Assembly (NCBI GenBank): GCA_965212145.1
Contig: CBDBUY010000005.1
Span: 319,272 to 383,271 of the forward strand
DNA length: 64,000 nt
From: JAAEPI01 sp965212145
GTDB lineage: Bacteria; Bacteroidota; Bacteroidia; Cytophagales; Cyclobacteriaceae
Direction of reading: 5' to 3'
Part shown: positions 50,558 to 59,911 of the stretch, piece by piece
Layout: every line of letters begins with the position of its first letter
Position numbering within the stretch: position 1 is the stretch's first letter
Notes under the pieces: generated by a model
Seen by the model: only the letters and a program-made list of their open reading frames with translations
The model's database searches: none
What the model was told of the DNA's origin: nothing
Translations under genes and position numbers: made by a program

Positions 50558-50998
50558 CTACACAAAATCATTTTCTTTATTTCCGGAAATCAGTTGTTGG
50601 AACAATTCATAAGCACTTCTTTCAACCCAGCATCTGGAAAGCTTTTTATCTCTTATGGCCCAAATTGCAATACCCGTAAACGAAATAAATCGACCATCAG
50701 GCTCAAGCCCAAATAGTCCATTATTATAACCAGAACAAATCCATCTTGATACAACTTTATCCTGAGCCTGATTATCAAATATTTCTATACTTGCTGTTTT
50801 TGCTTTTTTTAGTTGCTTCTGAAATTCCCCAACCCAAATTTTAAATTTTTCCCTTCCTGTTACTTCTTTTCCTGCAGTAGTAATGATATAATCTTCGGTC
50901 ATTAATTCATCAATGGCATCTAAGTCATGAGGTTCTTGCCAAACTCTGCCAAAGAATTCTAAAACCAACCTTTTGGGTATACTGTCTGATGATGTCAT
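50558..50998 (-). CDS. SnoaL-like polyketide-cyclase-fold protein
   Basis: A 146-aa NTF2/SnoaL-fold protein: LVLEFFGRVWQEPHDLDAIDELMTEDYIITTAGKEVTGREKFKIWV, a strand pair KVVSRWICSGYNN, and FISFTGIAIWAIRDKKLSRCWVERSAYELFQQL. This is the ester-cyclase arrangement, but many members are of unknown function. It lies 100 bp upstream of the serine hydrolase on the same strand and shares the AT-rich composition. Confidence 0.82.
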   Translation of the reverse strand: MTSSDSIPKRLVLEFFGRVWQEPHDLDAIDELMTEDYIITTAGKEVTGREKFKIWVGEFQKQLKKAKTASIEIFDNQAQDKVVSRWICSGYNNGLFGLEPDGRFISFTGIAIWAIRDKKLSRCWVERSAYELFQQLISGNKENDFV

Positions 50999-51167
50999 GT
51001 TTTATCATTCATAACGTTTAAAGAATAATTGCTTATAATAATTACATCATACGTTTAACTTTTAATGCAGTTTAGGTTCTGTAGATAAAATGCATCATTT
51101 TGTCTTGATTGAATGGAGTCATTGGACCGAGTACACCGCTATATGGATGCCAACCGCGCATTGAGGT

Positions 51168-53363
51168 TTATTTCTCCAACTGCCCGTGCTCTTCCAGCCA
51201 GTGCGAATAGGCTATGCCCACTTTGATTTCGTTGTAGGAGATGCCGTCACCCAGAGCTTCCTTGATTTCGCTGGATCGGGTCTTGCCCTCCTTGTATTCA
51301 TTCACGATCTTCTCCAGCTTCGGCATAGCGATCAGCTCGGTTACGGGGATTTCTCCGGTTTCTACAAATTGCGCCAGGTGACCCAGGATCGTGCCTTCTA
51401 CCAAACTCCGCTCTTCAGCAATCTCAGCGATGGACTTTCCTTTTTTAAACAGTTCAAAACTGATCTTAGCCGTAGGAATTTTGTTCTTTTTCTCCACCTT
51501 CAGATTGGCGCGTGAAGTGAAGTAGCCTTTTTCCTTCAGGTCGTCTTTGGAGATGTCCGTGCCATCCGTCACGATGAGAGACAGCTTCATGATCCGTCTG
51601 ATCTGCGCGTCGAGTTGTTCCAAGATTTCACCAAGCTCTGAGAGGTAGGTTTTTACTTTGGATTTTTTGTTGACTTCCTTCCCGTGGGCTTTCACATGTG
51701 CGATCAAGTTTTCAAATTCCTTGGTAAAATAGGCTTCTGCTTTGCTCACTCTGTCAGTGAGGTGTTTCCAGTCAGGTTCATCGGTCAGGATGCTTTGGAG
51801 CTGTTGTGAGAATTGTTCGCCCGTGCGTTTGAGGGTGTGGACGGAATTCACCAGGTCTCTTGTCCAGCTCAGGTATTGCTGTTTTTCGGAGCGTTTTTCC
51901 GCTTTATTGAAGGAGTTTAGGTGATACCTCAGGTGCTCCACCAGTGGCTCGAAGCTGAAGACTTGCTGAGCAGTGGATCTGAGAAAAGCGATCTTTTCCT
52001 GCTCCAGCTGAGCAGCTAGTTCCTTTTCATTTTCGAAGGTTTCAGAGAAGGTTGTCAGGTGCTCGTCGAAGGGTGGGGGATTGCCCGGGAGCGGGGAGGA
52101 GAGCACCAATCCGTCCAGAGAGGTAAGTCTGGAAAGTGCCACATAGAGCTGACCCGGTGCGAAGGTTCCAGACAGATCGAGTATAGCTTTCTCGAAGGTC
52201 AGGCCCTGACTTTTGTGCACGGTGACCGCCCACGCCAGCTTCAGCGGAAATTGCTCAAAACTGCCTAGGTATTTCTCCTCGATTTCGTTGGTCGTTTTGT
52301 TCAGGACATAACGTTTGTTTTCCCACTTATAGGTTTCCACCGGAATTTCCGTACCATCAGAGAACCGCACTTGCGGTTCATTACCGAGCGAACAGATTTC
52401 ACCGATTTTGCCATTGAAGAACTTGCCTTCACCGGATGGATCGTTTTTGATAAACATCACCTGAGCGCCTTCTTTCAGCGTCAGGGCGTAACTGGTCGGG
52501 AACATGGTCTCCGGAAACTCTCCGTCAATCTCCGCCACGTATTTCCGCTCATCGGTTTTGAGTTGCTCTAGCCTCGTCTGGTTGATGTGATCAGCCTTTT
52601 TGTTGTGGGTGGTGAGGTGGATGTAGCCGGGCATTTCCTGCTCTTTCACACCCTCGTGATAGTATTTGTTCAGGTCCTCATAATCGTACTCGTTTTGCTC
52701 GTTGTGCCTGAGTCGATTAAGTACCTCAATGAATTTCTCATCGCTCTGCCGGTAGATTTCCTTCAATTCGACCCGTATGGGTTCGCTCTCTTTGAGCGCG
52801 CGTGCTTCGAAGAAATAAGGTGATTTGTAGTACTTCTGCAGCAGTCCCCATTCATTGTCTTTGACCACAGGCGGCAACTGCATCAGGTCACCGATAAAGA
52901 GCATTTGCAAACCGCCGAAGGGCAGATGTCTTCTCCTTCTGATCTGACGAAGGGTATGATCGATGCAGTCGAGTAAGTCCGCCCGAAGCATACTGACCTC
53001 ATCGATAATGAGCAGCTCCAATTCCTGGATCAGTTTGCGTTTATTGGCATTGAACCTTCGCTCTCGCCCGATGGAAGCTGGGGTGTTGATTTGTGTTTCA
53101 GAGGCCTGGGGAGGGATGTTTTCGGGGACGAATGTTCCGAATGGGAGTTGAAGCAGGGAGTGGAGCGTAACACCTCCGGCGTTAATGGCGGCAATGCCTG
53201 TGGGAGCGGCCACAACAGTGTTTTTGTGGGTGTGCTCAACGATGTATCGCAGAAAAGTCGTCTTTCCGGTTCCGGCTTTTCCAGTCAGGAAAATGTGTCG
53301 GTCGGTGCTGTTGACATAGCTGGCCGTCAGCTGGGCGATTTCGTTTGGTGAGTAGTCGGTCAT
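51168..53363 (-). CDS. PIF1/RecD-like superfamily 1 helicase with C-terminal HTH
   Basis: A 731-aa ATP-dependent helicase. Walker A is GKAGTGKTTF (about 28-37), motif Ia AAPTGIAAINAGGVTLHSL, Walker B IIDEVSMLRADLLD, motif III FIGDLMQLPPVV, motif IV region LKEIYRQSDEKF, and motifs V/VI WAVTVHKSQGLTFEKAILDL and VALSRLTSLDGLVL. The last 250 residues are helical and end in a helix-turn-helix of the HTH_40 type (ELFKKGKSIAEIAEERSLVEGTILGHL). This domain pair is common in Bacteroidota; it likely works in recombination or resolving DNA structures. Confidence 0.92.
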   Translation of the reverse strand: MTDYSPNEIAQLTASYVNSTDRHIFLTGKAGTGKTTFLRYIVEHTHKNTVVAAPTGIAAINAGGVTLHSLLQLPFGTFVPENIPPQASETQINTPASIGRERRFNANKRKLIQELELLIIDEVSMLRADLLDCIDHTLRQIRRRRHLPFGGLQMLFIGDLMQLPPVVKDNEWGLLQKYYKSPYFFEARALKESEPIRVELKEIYRQSDEKFIEVLNRLRHNEQNEYDYEDLNKYYHEGVKEQEMPGYIHLTTHNKKADHINQTRLEQLKTDERKYVAEIDGEFPETMFPTSYALTLKEGAQVMFIKNDPSGEGKFFNGKIGEICSLGNEPQVRFSDGTEIPVETYKWENKRYVLNKTTNEIEEKYLGSFEQFPLKLAWAVTVHKSQGLTFEKAILDLSGTFAPGQLYVALSRLTSLDGLVLSSPLPGNPPPFDEHLTTFSETFENEKELAAQLEQEKIAFLRSTAQQVFSFEPLVEHLRYHLNSFNKAEKRSEKQQYLSWTRDLVNSVHTLKRTGEQFSQQLQSILTDEPDWKHLTDRVSKAEAYFTKEFENLIAHVKAHGKEVNKKSKVKTYLSELGEILEQLDAQIRRIMKLSLIVTDGTDISKDDLKEKGYFTSRANLKVEKKNKIPTAKISFELFKKGKSIAEIAEERSLVEGTILGHLAQFVETGEIPVTELIAMPKLEKIVNEYKEGKTRSSEIKEALGDGISYNEIKVGIAYSHWLEEHGQLEK

Positions 53364-53427
53364 TCCACCTCAAACATAGCGGAGGAGTAGTTTATTTTTA
53401 TATTTATTGGAACATTGCCGAATCCCA

Positions 53428-53991
53428 ATGAGAACCACACTTGACGAATTACTTCAGCGATCCAATGAAATGGGGCACTTCATCGAAAACGAAGTGGCAG
53501 GTTTGCCTCAGGACGTTTTGACCAGGAAACCCAACGAGAAAACCTGGTCAGCGATCGAGGTGGTGGATCATCTCAACAAAGTGTACGACACGTACCTTGA
53601 TAATTTCGATAAAGCCGTCAGTTCGGCAGATGATCTACCAGATGGAGCCGAATCAAAGTACAAGTCCTCATTTATTGGTTGGATGGGTGCATACACCATG
53701 AAGCCCAAGGGCAGGAAGCGAAAATTCAAAATGAAGACCTTTGACTTTTTCCAACCAACCGTTGAGGATGCCAGTCACGATGAGACCATTCAGACTTTTC
53801 TTTCCAACAAGGCACGATTCAATGAGCTGATCGAAAAAGCACGATCCAAGGATATCTCAAAGGTCAAGATGTCAACGGCCTTGGGCGATCGGTACAAAAT
53901 GTATGTAGGAGAGTGTTTTGCTTTTGTGTTGGCGCATGAGGAAAGGCACATGGTCCAGATTGAAGGGATCCTCGAATTGGTCAGGGACTGA
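53428..53991 (+). CDS. DinB-like (DinB_2) four-helix protein
   Basis: A 187-aa protein starting at MRTTLDELLQRS (a TTG at 53407 is in frame). It is a DinB-fold bundle with metal-ligand-type histidines: WSAIEVVDHLNKVY and, near the end, AHEERHMVQIEGIL. The PNEKTWSA motif is typical of the DinB_2 group. DinB-fold proteins include thiol transferases and stress-induced proteins of unknown activity. It converges with the T9SS subtilase, with an 11-bp overlap. Confidence 0.85.
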   Translation: MRTTLDELLQRSNEMGHFIENEVAGLPQDVLTRKPNEKTWSAIEVVDHLNKVYDTYLDNFDKAVSSADDLPDGAESKYKSSFIGWMGAYTMKPKGRKRKFKMKTFDFFQPTVEDASHDETIQTFLSNKARFNELIEKARSKDISKVKMSTALGDRYKMYVGECFAFVLAHEERHMVQIEGILELVRD

Positions 53992-56749
53992 TAAGCACCT
54001 TACCACCGTATGATTTCCCACCATCTCTGAGTATGTACAAGTAAAGCCCGGGCTGTAAGGATTTAAGTGGAATCGATTCCTCGGTGGAGTACATCGGGAT
54101 TCGCAGAATTTCGTTTCCATCCGAGTCAAAAAGACTAAATTCCGGGACATTAGTATTCAATTCCCTTCTCAAAATTTTGAGAAGGGAGTTCCTCGATACA
54201 GGATTGGGGAAGAGCCTGACCGGTACCTCTGTCAGATAGAAAGACGTACCGGCTGTTAACTCCAGTTCTTCATTGTTTGAAAATCTAACAACCGCAGTAT
54301 GCTCGTTGTAACCCTGGTTCGGGTTTGGGTCTAGAAATCGAATGGTTTCGGAAGGAGCTGAGGTGTTCGATATTTCGACCTGATCGAGGCTGTTGCTACG
54401 ATAAAAAGTGATTTCCTCTATTCCGTAAATCGTCCCAAGCCTGAGGTTAAGGTAAATGCCTGTGTCCAAGGCAACTTCCTGAAAAAACGATGAAACAAAA
54501 CAGTCAACACCTTGCAAGGAGTAGTCAAAGGTCGGAGAGGGCAGGAGGCTGTTTTCGCTTGGTAAATTGGGTCTGACCGCAAACCGATTGTCATCAAAAT
54601 CTGATTTGGTGACGATCAAGAAGGTGTCAGAAATGGTCGCCCATTCCTCCAGTTTCTGCTCGCCTAGGTTGAAAACCGTATATCCATCAGCATGGTCATA
54701 GTTTTCCCATCTAAGCATCAATGAATCCGAACAATTGAAACCCACTCCGGCTTTCAATGGAGGAGAAACCGTAAAAACATCTGTTTGAAATGCTGTTTCA
54801 TTGGAGATCATTCGTGCAATAACTGAGTTTTTAAGGTCGGGAGGATTGGACCAGCGCCAGTAACCCCTGGTCAGATCAACAGCCTCCTCAAGGGTGATCC
54901 AACTGACCCCATCATCTACAGAATATTCTAAATGGCCATTTCCGTTTAAAGTGGTTGTCCATCTGAAATAAGAACCCGTTTCTCCATTGTAGGGCATGTT
55001 GTCGCTCCCGGTTGGGAAGTCCCACTCGAAGTGATCCTGGATGTCATACTGGTAGCTGATGTAGAAATCCTGATTGCCGATAACTTCAAAGCCCTCCACC
55101 TCAACCGTGATCTGGTTACCGGGATTTTGAACAGTTACTTGCTCGACATTATTCAATCGATCAACAGCTCGGATGGCCTGAGATTGCAGTGCTGACAAAC
55201 TAGGGGAGTGATCCAGTATCCATGGGAGCAGAGTTGTTTCATTATGGATTAAGCGTAAGTCCAAGTCATTAACCAAAGCTTTGTGATCCATTGCATTGGC
55301 TGCCGGGTCATTCCAACATAAGGTTACTTTTAAGTTCATTGCATTCGTAGGTAGGTTGAGTTCGAATTGAATGACCTCATCATTCGAAACCGTCCCTGTC
55401 AGAAATTGCTGATCCTCTAAAATCACCATTGCCCGGTAGGCATTGACGCTTCCAAACCCTGTTCTAAAATCCAGTCCCTGATCACCAACGTCCTCAGCGG
55501 AGGTTATTAAAATAGATTTGGCTAGGGCAGATGGAATGTTGGTGGCATGTAATTCTTTGTAGCGCTGATTTATAAGAGCTGAAATCCCTGAAATGAGGGC
55601 CGCAGAATTTGAGCTACCGACGACACTGTAAGCCACGATTTCGGGTTTTATGCGTCCATCATATGCAGGGCCAGCAGATGAATATATCACAGAGTTTTTA
55701 ACAGTGTCCACCGAACCTACGCTTAGTGTGTTTTTTGACATTTTGAAGTTGCCAGTGAGGTTGGCATAGTTGTCTATTCCGGCATAACTGCCAGATTGAC
55801 TCGATTCCAATCCTTCATTTCCACTGGAAAAAACATGAAGCAAATCAGGATTTTCATTTGCACTTAAATCAAATGCCTCTGCTTGTATGCCGTAGAACGA
55901 TTCGATCTCGGTTCCATAGGAATGATTTTGTGTTTTAACTCCATAGTCCGAATAATACGATTCGTTATCAGGTAATACGGTAATAAAATCGGAGGAGGTC
56001 AAAGATGCCTCTCCGGCGACACCCAGACCTGTGACAAAAGAGTTTCCCGCTCCGGCAATGATGGTCGCAATTTCTGTCGTGTGCACGTCTACAAACGGAC
56101 TTTCAAGACCTGTTTCAATAGCTCTGTTCAGTAGATCGATATCATTTTGGTCGAAGTGATTTTCCTTAATCGAAATGGTTTCAGTTTGCCCTTGAAGCTC
56201 CGGGTAGAAATGATGAATCTTGTTGACCCGATTAGGATTGAGGTTCATGTCGATTACGCGGGATTCAGTTTTCGGCGAGTTTCCTTCCTCTGATATAAGC
56301 AGTACTTCAGGGTGTTCCGTTAGTTGAGCTAAATCATGATTCTTAACTGAGATCTGAAGGAGGGTAAATGTCGGGTGAACGAGGCAAACTTTTGGAGCCT
56401 TTAAGATCGAAGCGTCAAAGTCCTTGGTGACCTTGATGTAGATGTACTCTTGCTTCTTGTGGTCTGCAAGATTCAGCTTCCAGGAGTTATTCGCGTTCCA
56501 GGTTTTAAAACCATTAGATAGCCTTTTATCGATTCGAATGATGAAATGATTTTCATCCAATCTTCTGATCAGTTGATGATTGTGTGAAATTTCCTCTAAA
56601 CCCTTCGCTGAATGAACCTCGATAACCTGATAGGACGAATGACTCGTGTTGGTTTGATCTTCAGAAATAAAGTTTCGCCAGTCAGGTGATTGGGCAATTA
56701 ACTGATTGGAAATCAGAAATATGGCCAAATAGGTTAGGCGGAAATTCAT
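53981..56749 (-). CDS. Subtilisin-family (S8) protease with T9SS sorting domain
   Basis: A 922-aa secreted protein: signal peptide (TYLAIFLISNQLIAQ), an N-terminal propeptide-like region, then an S8 domain from about 165. The His is in VDVHTTEIATIIAGAG, the oxyanion Asn in HVFSSGNEG, and the Ser in SSNSAALISGISALI (for GTSxAxP). The Asp motif is not the usual D-[ST]-G; the best candidate is in ISIKENHFDQNDIDL. Beta domains follow (about 470-830), and a T9SS type A sorting domain closes it (LFPNPVSRNSLLKI, LQPGLYLYILRDGG). It is probably an extracellular protease. Confidence 0.87.
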   Translation of the reverse strand: MNFRLTYLAIFLISNQLIAQSPDWRNFISEDQTNTSHSSYQVIEVHSAKGLEEISHNHQLIRRLDENHFIIRIDKRLSNGFKTWNANNSWKLNLADHKKQEYIYIKVTKDFDASILKAPKVCLVHPTFTLLQISVKNHDLAQLTEHPEVLLISEEGNSPKTESRVIDMNLNPNRVNKIHHFYPELQGQTETISIKENHFDQNDIDLLNRAIETGLESPFVDVHTTEIATIIAGAGNSFVTGLGVAGEASLTSSDFITVLPDNESYYSDYGVKTQNHSYGTEIESFYGIQAEAFDLSANENPDLLHVFSSGNEGLESSQSGSYAGIDNYANLTGNFKMSKNTLSVGSVDTVKNSVIYSSAGPAYDGRIKPEIVAYSVVGSSNSAALISGISALINQRYKELHATNIPSALAKSILITSAEDVGDQGLDFRTGFGSVNAYRAMVILEDQQFLTGTVSNDEVIQFELNLPTNAMNLKVTLCWNDPAANAMDHKALVNDLDLRLIHNETTLLPWILDHSPSLSALQSQAIRAVDRLNNVEQVTVQNPGNQITVEVEGFEVIGNQDFYISYQYDIQDHFEWDFPTGSDNMPYNGETGSYFRWTTTLNGNGHLEYSVDDGVSWITLEEAVDLTRGYWRWSNPPDLKNSVIARMISNETAFQTDVFTVSPPLKAGVGFNCSDSLMLRWENYDHADGYTVFNLGEQKLEEWATISDTFLIVTKSDFDDNRFAVRPNLPSENSLLPSPTFDYSLQGVDCFVSSFFQEVALDTGIYLNLRLGTIYGIEEITFYRSNSLDQVEISNTSAPSETIRFLDPNPNQGYNEHTAVVRFSNNEELELTAGTSFYLTEVPVRLFPNPVSRNSLLKILRRELNTNVPEFSLFDSDGNEILRIPMYSTEESIPLKSLQPGLYLYILRDGGKSYGGKVLISP

Positions 56750-56996
56750 TGAATGCCAAATTAGGAAAATAGTGCAAGAAAAAATTTACCAAAGAAAATT
56801 TGGTAGAATTTCCTAATAAATAATAGATACTACTGAATTGAATTTAAAACGTTTGCATAAATCATTGCTTGAAGATATTTAAGCCGAATAATATATGGTA
56901 TTATCAAATGATAAGGCTTTAAAAAAGTAGAATATTGTTTGAAATTTTTTATCACATAATTTATATCTTCAAAGCACAACATAACCAAATATTATT

Positions 56997-57839
56997 ATGA
57001 TTAACCTAAAAACCTCAATCAAAGGCATTGTTGCAATGCTTTTAGCCATCGTTTTTGTGTCGTGTACACAGGAGTCGATTGAACCCAATCCGGACGCAGT
57101 GACGGATGAAATCAAGTCCAAATTCGCCGACCTGGGATTTGATTCGAGCGACATGGAAGTCGTCAATCACAAAAACCCAATTACCGGTGAAGAAATTAAG
57201 GGATACCAATTGGAAGGGGATATTATTATTCCCCAAGAGCAAATGAGAGAAATGCTCAAGAGTGATGTCTTTCATATTGGAGTTGTGGGAGAACAGTACC
57301 GAACCTCCAATTTGGTCAGTAACAATCAAACCATTCGAGTGCTGGGATACACAGGTGGCTCGTATGCATTGGACAACACTATGCGAACTGCTCTCAGTTG
57401 GGCTGTGAACAATTACAACAGGCTGAACATCGGCCTGAACTTTACACTTGCATATGGTACCAACTACAACGCCTACGACATGGTAGTATATAAAGTAAGT
57501 GGTGGTGGGGGAGGATCTGCCGGGTTCCCTTCTGGAGGTAATCCATACAAGTGGATTCAAATTAATTCTGGAACAAGTAGCTATGGAACAAACACCACTG
57601 AGCACGTGATTACTCACGAAATGGGACACTGCCTTGGCCTTCGTCACACCGATTATTTCAATCGCTCTCTTTCTTGTGGATCAGGAGGAAACGAAGGTAG
57701 CGCGGGGGTCGGAGCAATTCACGTTCCTGGTACACCGACTGGCTTTGACGCTAATTCGGTAATGCTTGCTTGCTTCAGCGCAAATGAAGATGGTGAGTTC
57801 GGCTATTACGATGAAGTAGCTCTCGAGTATTTGTATTAA
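56997..57839 (+). CDS. HEXXH metalloprotease lipoprotein (M57-like)
   Basis: A 280-aa lipoprotein (lipobox IVFVSC, Cys22). The catalytic part has the extended zinc motif HEMGHCLGLRHTD (about 207-219) and the later SVMLACF segment. A Gly-rich loop (SGGGGGSAGFPSGG) precedes it. This is the dual-action HEIGH/M57 pattern common in Bacteroidota. It is a single gene preceded by 247 bp of very AT-rich DNA (no gene seen there) and followed by a strong terminator. Confidence 0.88.
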   Translation: MINLKTSIKGIVAMLLAIVFVSCTQESIEPNPDAVTDEIKSKFADLGFDSSDMEVVNHKNPITGEEIKGYQLEGDIIIPQEQMREMLKSDVFHIGVVGEQYRTSNLVSNNQTIRVLGYTGGSYALDNTMRTALSWAVNNYNRLNIGLNFTLAYGTNYNAYDMVVYKVSGGGGGSAGFPSGGNPYKWIQINSGTSSYGTNTTEHVITHEMGHCLGLRHTDYFNRSLSCGSGGNEGSAGVGAIHVPGTPTGFDANSVMLACFSANEDGEFGYYDEVALEYLY

Positions 57840-57863
57840 TAAATAGCACTAACCAAAGACTAA

Positions 57864-57890
57864 AAGGCCGGATTCCACCGGCCTTTTTTT
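57864..57890 (+). terminator. Rho-independent terminator after the M57-like gene
   Basis: AAGGCCGG-ATTCCA-CCGGCCTT followed by five further T: an 8-bp perfect stem with a 6-nt loop, 24 bp after the stop codon. It isolates the protease gene from the epimerase gene that follows on the same strand. Confidence 0.9.
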
Positions 57891-57915
57891 ATCCCAAATT
57901 GCCCAACTTGCGGGA

Positions 57916-58704
57916 ATGAAGTCAATTAGCATCTTGGGTTGTGGCTGGCTGGGAATGCCGCTTGGAGCGAGTTTAGCAAAGGAAGATTACCAAGTCAAAG
58001 GCAGCACCCGATCACGAGAAAAGCTTGAAGAAATCGAAGCGAATGGGATGGAGGCTTTTCGGATTGATTTGAGCCAACGAGAGGAAATCTCTTCTGAGTT
58101 CTTCGAGTCCGATGTTTTGATCTTAAACATCCCACCAAGTAGTGCTGAAACTGAAGAAGCGTATCATGCTCAGCTGGATATAGTCTTGAATCAAATTGAA
58201 ACCAGGCGAATACACGTGCTCTTTGTAAGTTCCACAGGTGTTTATCCTAATCTAAATCGAGAAGTCAAGGAGGAAGATGCTGATCCGAACACCACATCAA
58301 GATCTGGGATTTCATTGTTAAAAGCCGAACGGAAATTTCATTTGCCAATCCACACGGTTTTACGGTTTGGAGGCTTGATTGACGAAAGAAGGCATCCCGG
58401 AAAATGGTTTGCAGGGAAAACCGGATTATCCGGAGGGAATGTGCCCGTAAACATGATTCACCTCGATGATTGCATTGGAGCTATTCGCACTATTTTGGAG
58501 AAAAACTGCTGGGGCGAAGTTTTCAATGTTTGCTATCCTTATCACCCGACCAAGGCTGAATACTATACCAGGATGTCGGAGACATTAGGACTGGAACCAC
58601 CAAAGTTTTCTTCTGAAGAATCGGGCGATTGGAAGATTGTTTCGGTTGAGAAGCTCCTTACTGCCACTGATTTTCAGTTTGAATGCACAATCTGGGATGT
58701 CTAA
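57916..58704 (+). CDS. NAD(P)-binding SDR/epimerase-like protein (YeeZ type)
   Basis: A 262-aa Rossmann-fold protein. The N-terminal dinucleotide motif is SILGCGWLGMPLGASL, a variant Gly pattern seen in YeeZ-like extended SDR proteins; VLILNIPPSS and VLFVSSTGVYP follow, and LRFGGLIDERRHPGKWFAGK is near the substrate site. The usual YxxxK is replaced by SLLKAER-type residues, so it is probably an atypical or reductase-like member. The substrate is unknown. It overlaps the convergent serine hydrolase by 4 bp. Confidence 0.82.
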   Translation: MKSISILGCGWLGMPLGASLAKEDYQVKGSTRSREKLEEIEANGMEAFRIDLSQREEISSEFFESDVLILNIPPSSAETEEAYHAQLDIVLNQIETRRIHVLFVSSTGVYPNLNREVKEEDADPNTTSRSGISLLKAERKFHLPIHTVLRFGGLIDERRHPGKWFAGKTGLSGGNVPVNMIHLDDCIGAIRTILEKNCWGEVFNVCYPYHPTKAEYYTRMSETLGLEPPKFSSEESGDWKIVSVEKLLTATDFQFECTIWDV

Positions 58705-59783
58705 TATCCGGATTGAATCACTTTAGTGAAGATCAGATCCAACACTTGTTTTTCTAATGGCCCGGGACCACCCTCCGAACTTAGCCCTCTCCATTCGGTT
58801 GTGGCCACAACAACCATACTGATTTCCGGGACGATCACCACATATTGTCCACCGTACCCCCAGCAAAAGAATGCTTCAAATGGAGAAGTAGCTGTCCACC
58901 ATAGATGACCATAGGAAAGGCCTCCAATTTGACTGTATGTCCAATTAAGATTGTGAAAATCTGAAGTGAATTGTGAGATTCTTTCCTGACTGACAACCTG
59001 CTCTTCCCCACTCAAACCATTTTGAAGATATAGTTGACCGAATCGAGCCAAGTCACGAGCACGCAAATCCAATCCCGCTCCGCCATTGGCGCCTGTGAAG
59101 GTTATTTCCCATTCTTTGTCTGCTATTCCCATCTTATCAAACAAAACCTGATCGGCATATTCCGGGAGAGGCGTGTCCACCTCTTGCGATAGGGCGAATC
59201 CAAGCATATGAGTCGTACCGGAATTGTAAGTGAAAGACGTTCCCGGTTCAGAAACCATATTGAGATCCAGCAAGTACTGAATCTCGTCGGATGACGTAAT
59301 CCAATTGCCATATGAAGGCCCAGTCCATTCGTCCCATTCAAGACCTGATGTCATCGTTAGCAGATGTTGATAGGTAATAACTTGATGGGTGGAGGGAACC
59401 AAATACCCATCACCCAGATCAATAGGATCGTTTAATGAACTTATTTCATTCTTATCAAGCGCAATTGCGAGAAGTGTCGCGACCACACTTTTTGTTACAG
59501 ATCTTACATCATGGAGGGTCTGGCGGTCAGCACCTCCAAAATAGGATTCTGATACCAAAAAGCCATTCTTCACAACCAATAAGCTTCTCATTCTTGGAAT
59601 CGTTGAAGCTTCATCTATGGCCAATTCGATCAGGGAATAATCAAGGCCAATTGAGGATGGTGAATTCGAATGCCAATTTTCTCTTAGATCGACTGGCAGA
59701 ATAGCGGGCGTTGATTGATCATCTGACCTACAACTAACAAGTAACCATAGAGAGATCAATGCAAGAATTTTTACTGGTTTCAT
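58701..59783 (-). CDS. Serine beta-lactamase-like hydrolase lipoprotein
   Basis: A 360-aa lipoprotein starting at MKPVKILALISLWLLVSC (an ATG at 59819 is in frame but would bury the lipobox). The class C-type domain shows SxxK in VRSVTKSVVATLLA, the Tyr element FTYNSGTTHMLG and the late WGYGGQYVVIVPE. It is a second, shorter relative of the hydrolase at 48.8-50.5 kb without the extra N-terminal domain. Likely an esterase or peptidase acting in the periplasm or at the surface. Confidence 0.87.
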   Translation of the reverse strand: MKPVKILALISLWLLVSCRSDDQSTPAILPVDLRENWHSNSPSSIGLDYSLIELAIDEASTIPRMRSLLVVKNGFLVSESYFGGADRQTLHDVRSVTKSVVATLLAIALDKNEISSLNDPIDLGDGYLVPSTHQVITYQHLLTMTSGLEWDEWTGPSYGNWITSSDEIQYLLDLNMVSEPGTSFTYNSGTTHMLGFALSQEVDTPLPEYADQVLFDKMGIADKEWEITFTGANGGAGLDLRARDLARFGQLYLQNGLSGEEQVVSQERISQFTSDFHNLNWTYSQIGGLSYGHLWWTATSPFEAFFCWGYGGQYVVIVPEISMVVVATTEWRGLSSEGGPGPLEKQVLDLIFTKVIQSGY

Positions 59784-59911
59784 AGATTTATAAACAAGTT
59801 CCAACAGATAGTCCCTCATGTATAATTTTGCTGTTAAACTCTTTGTTTCGCTGGATTTGTCGTACCCGAGAAACTGAATTTCGTGTATTTTCGAAACTCA
59901 ATCAAATTCTC

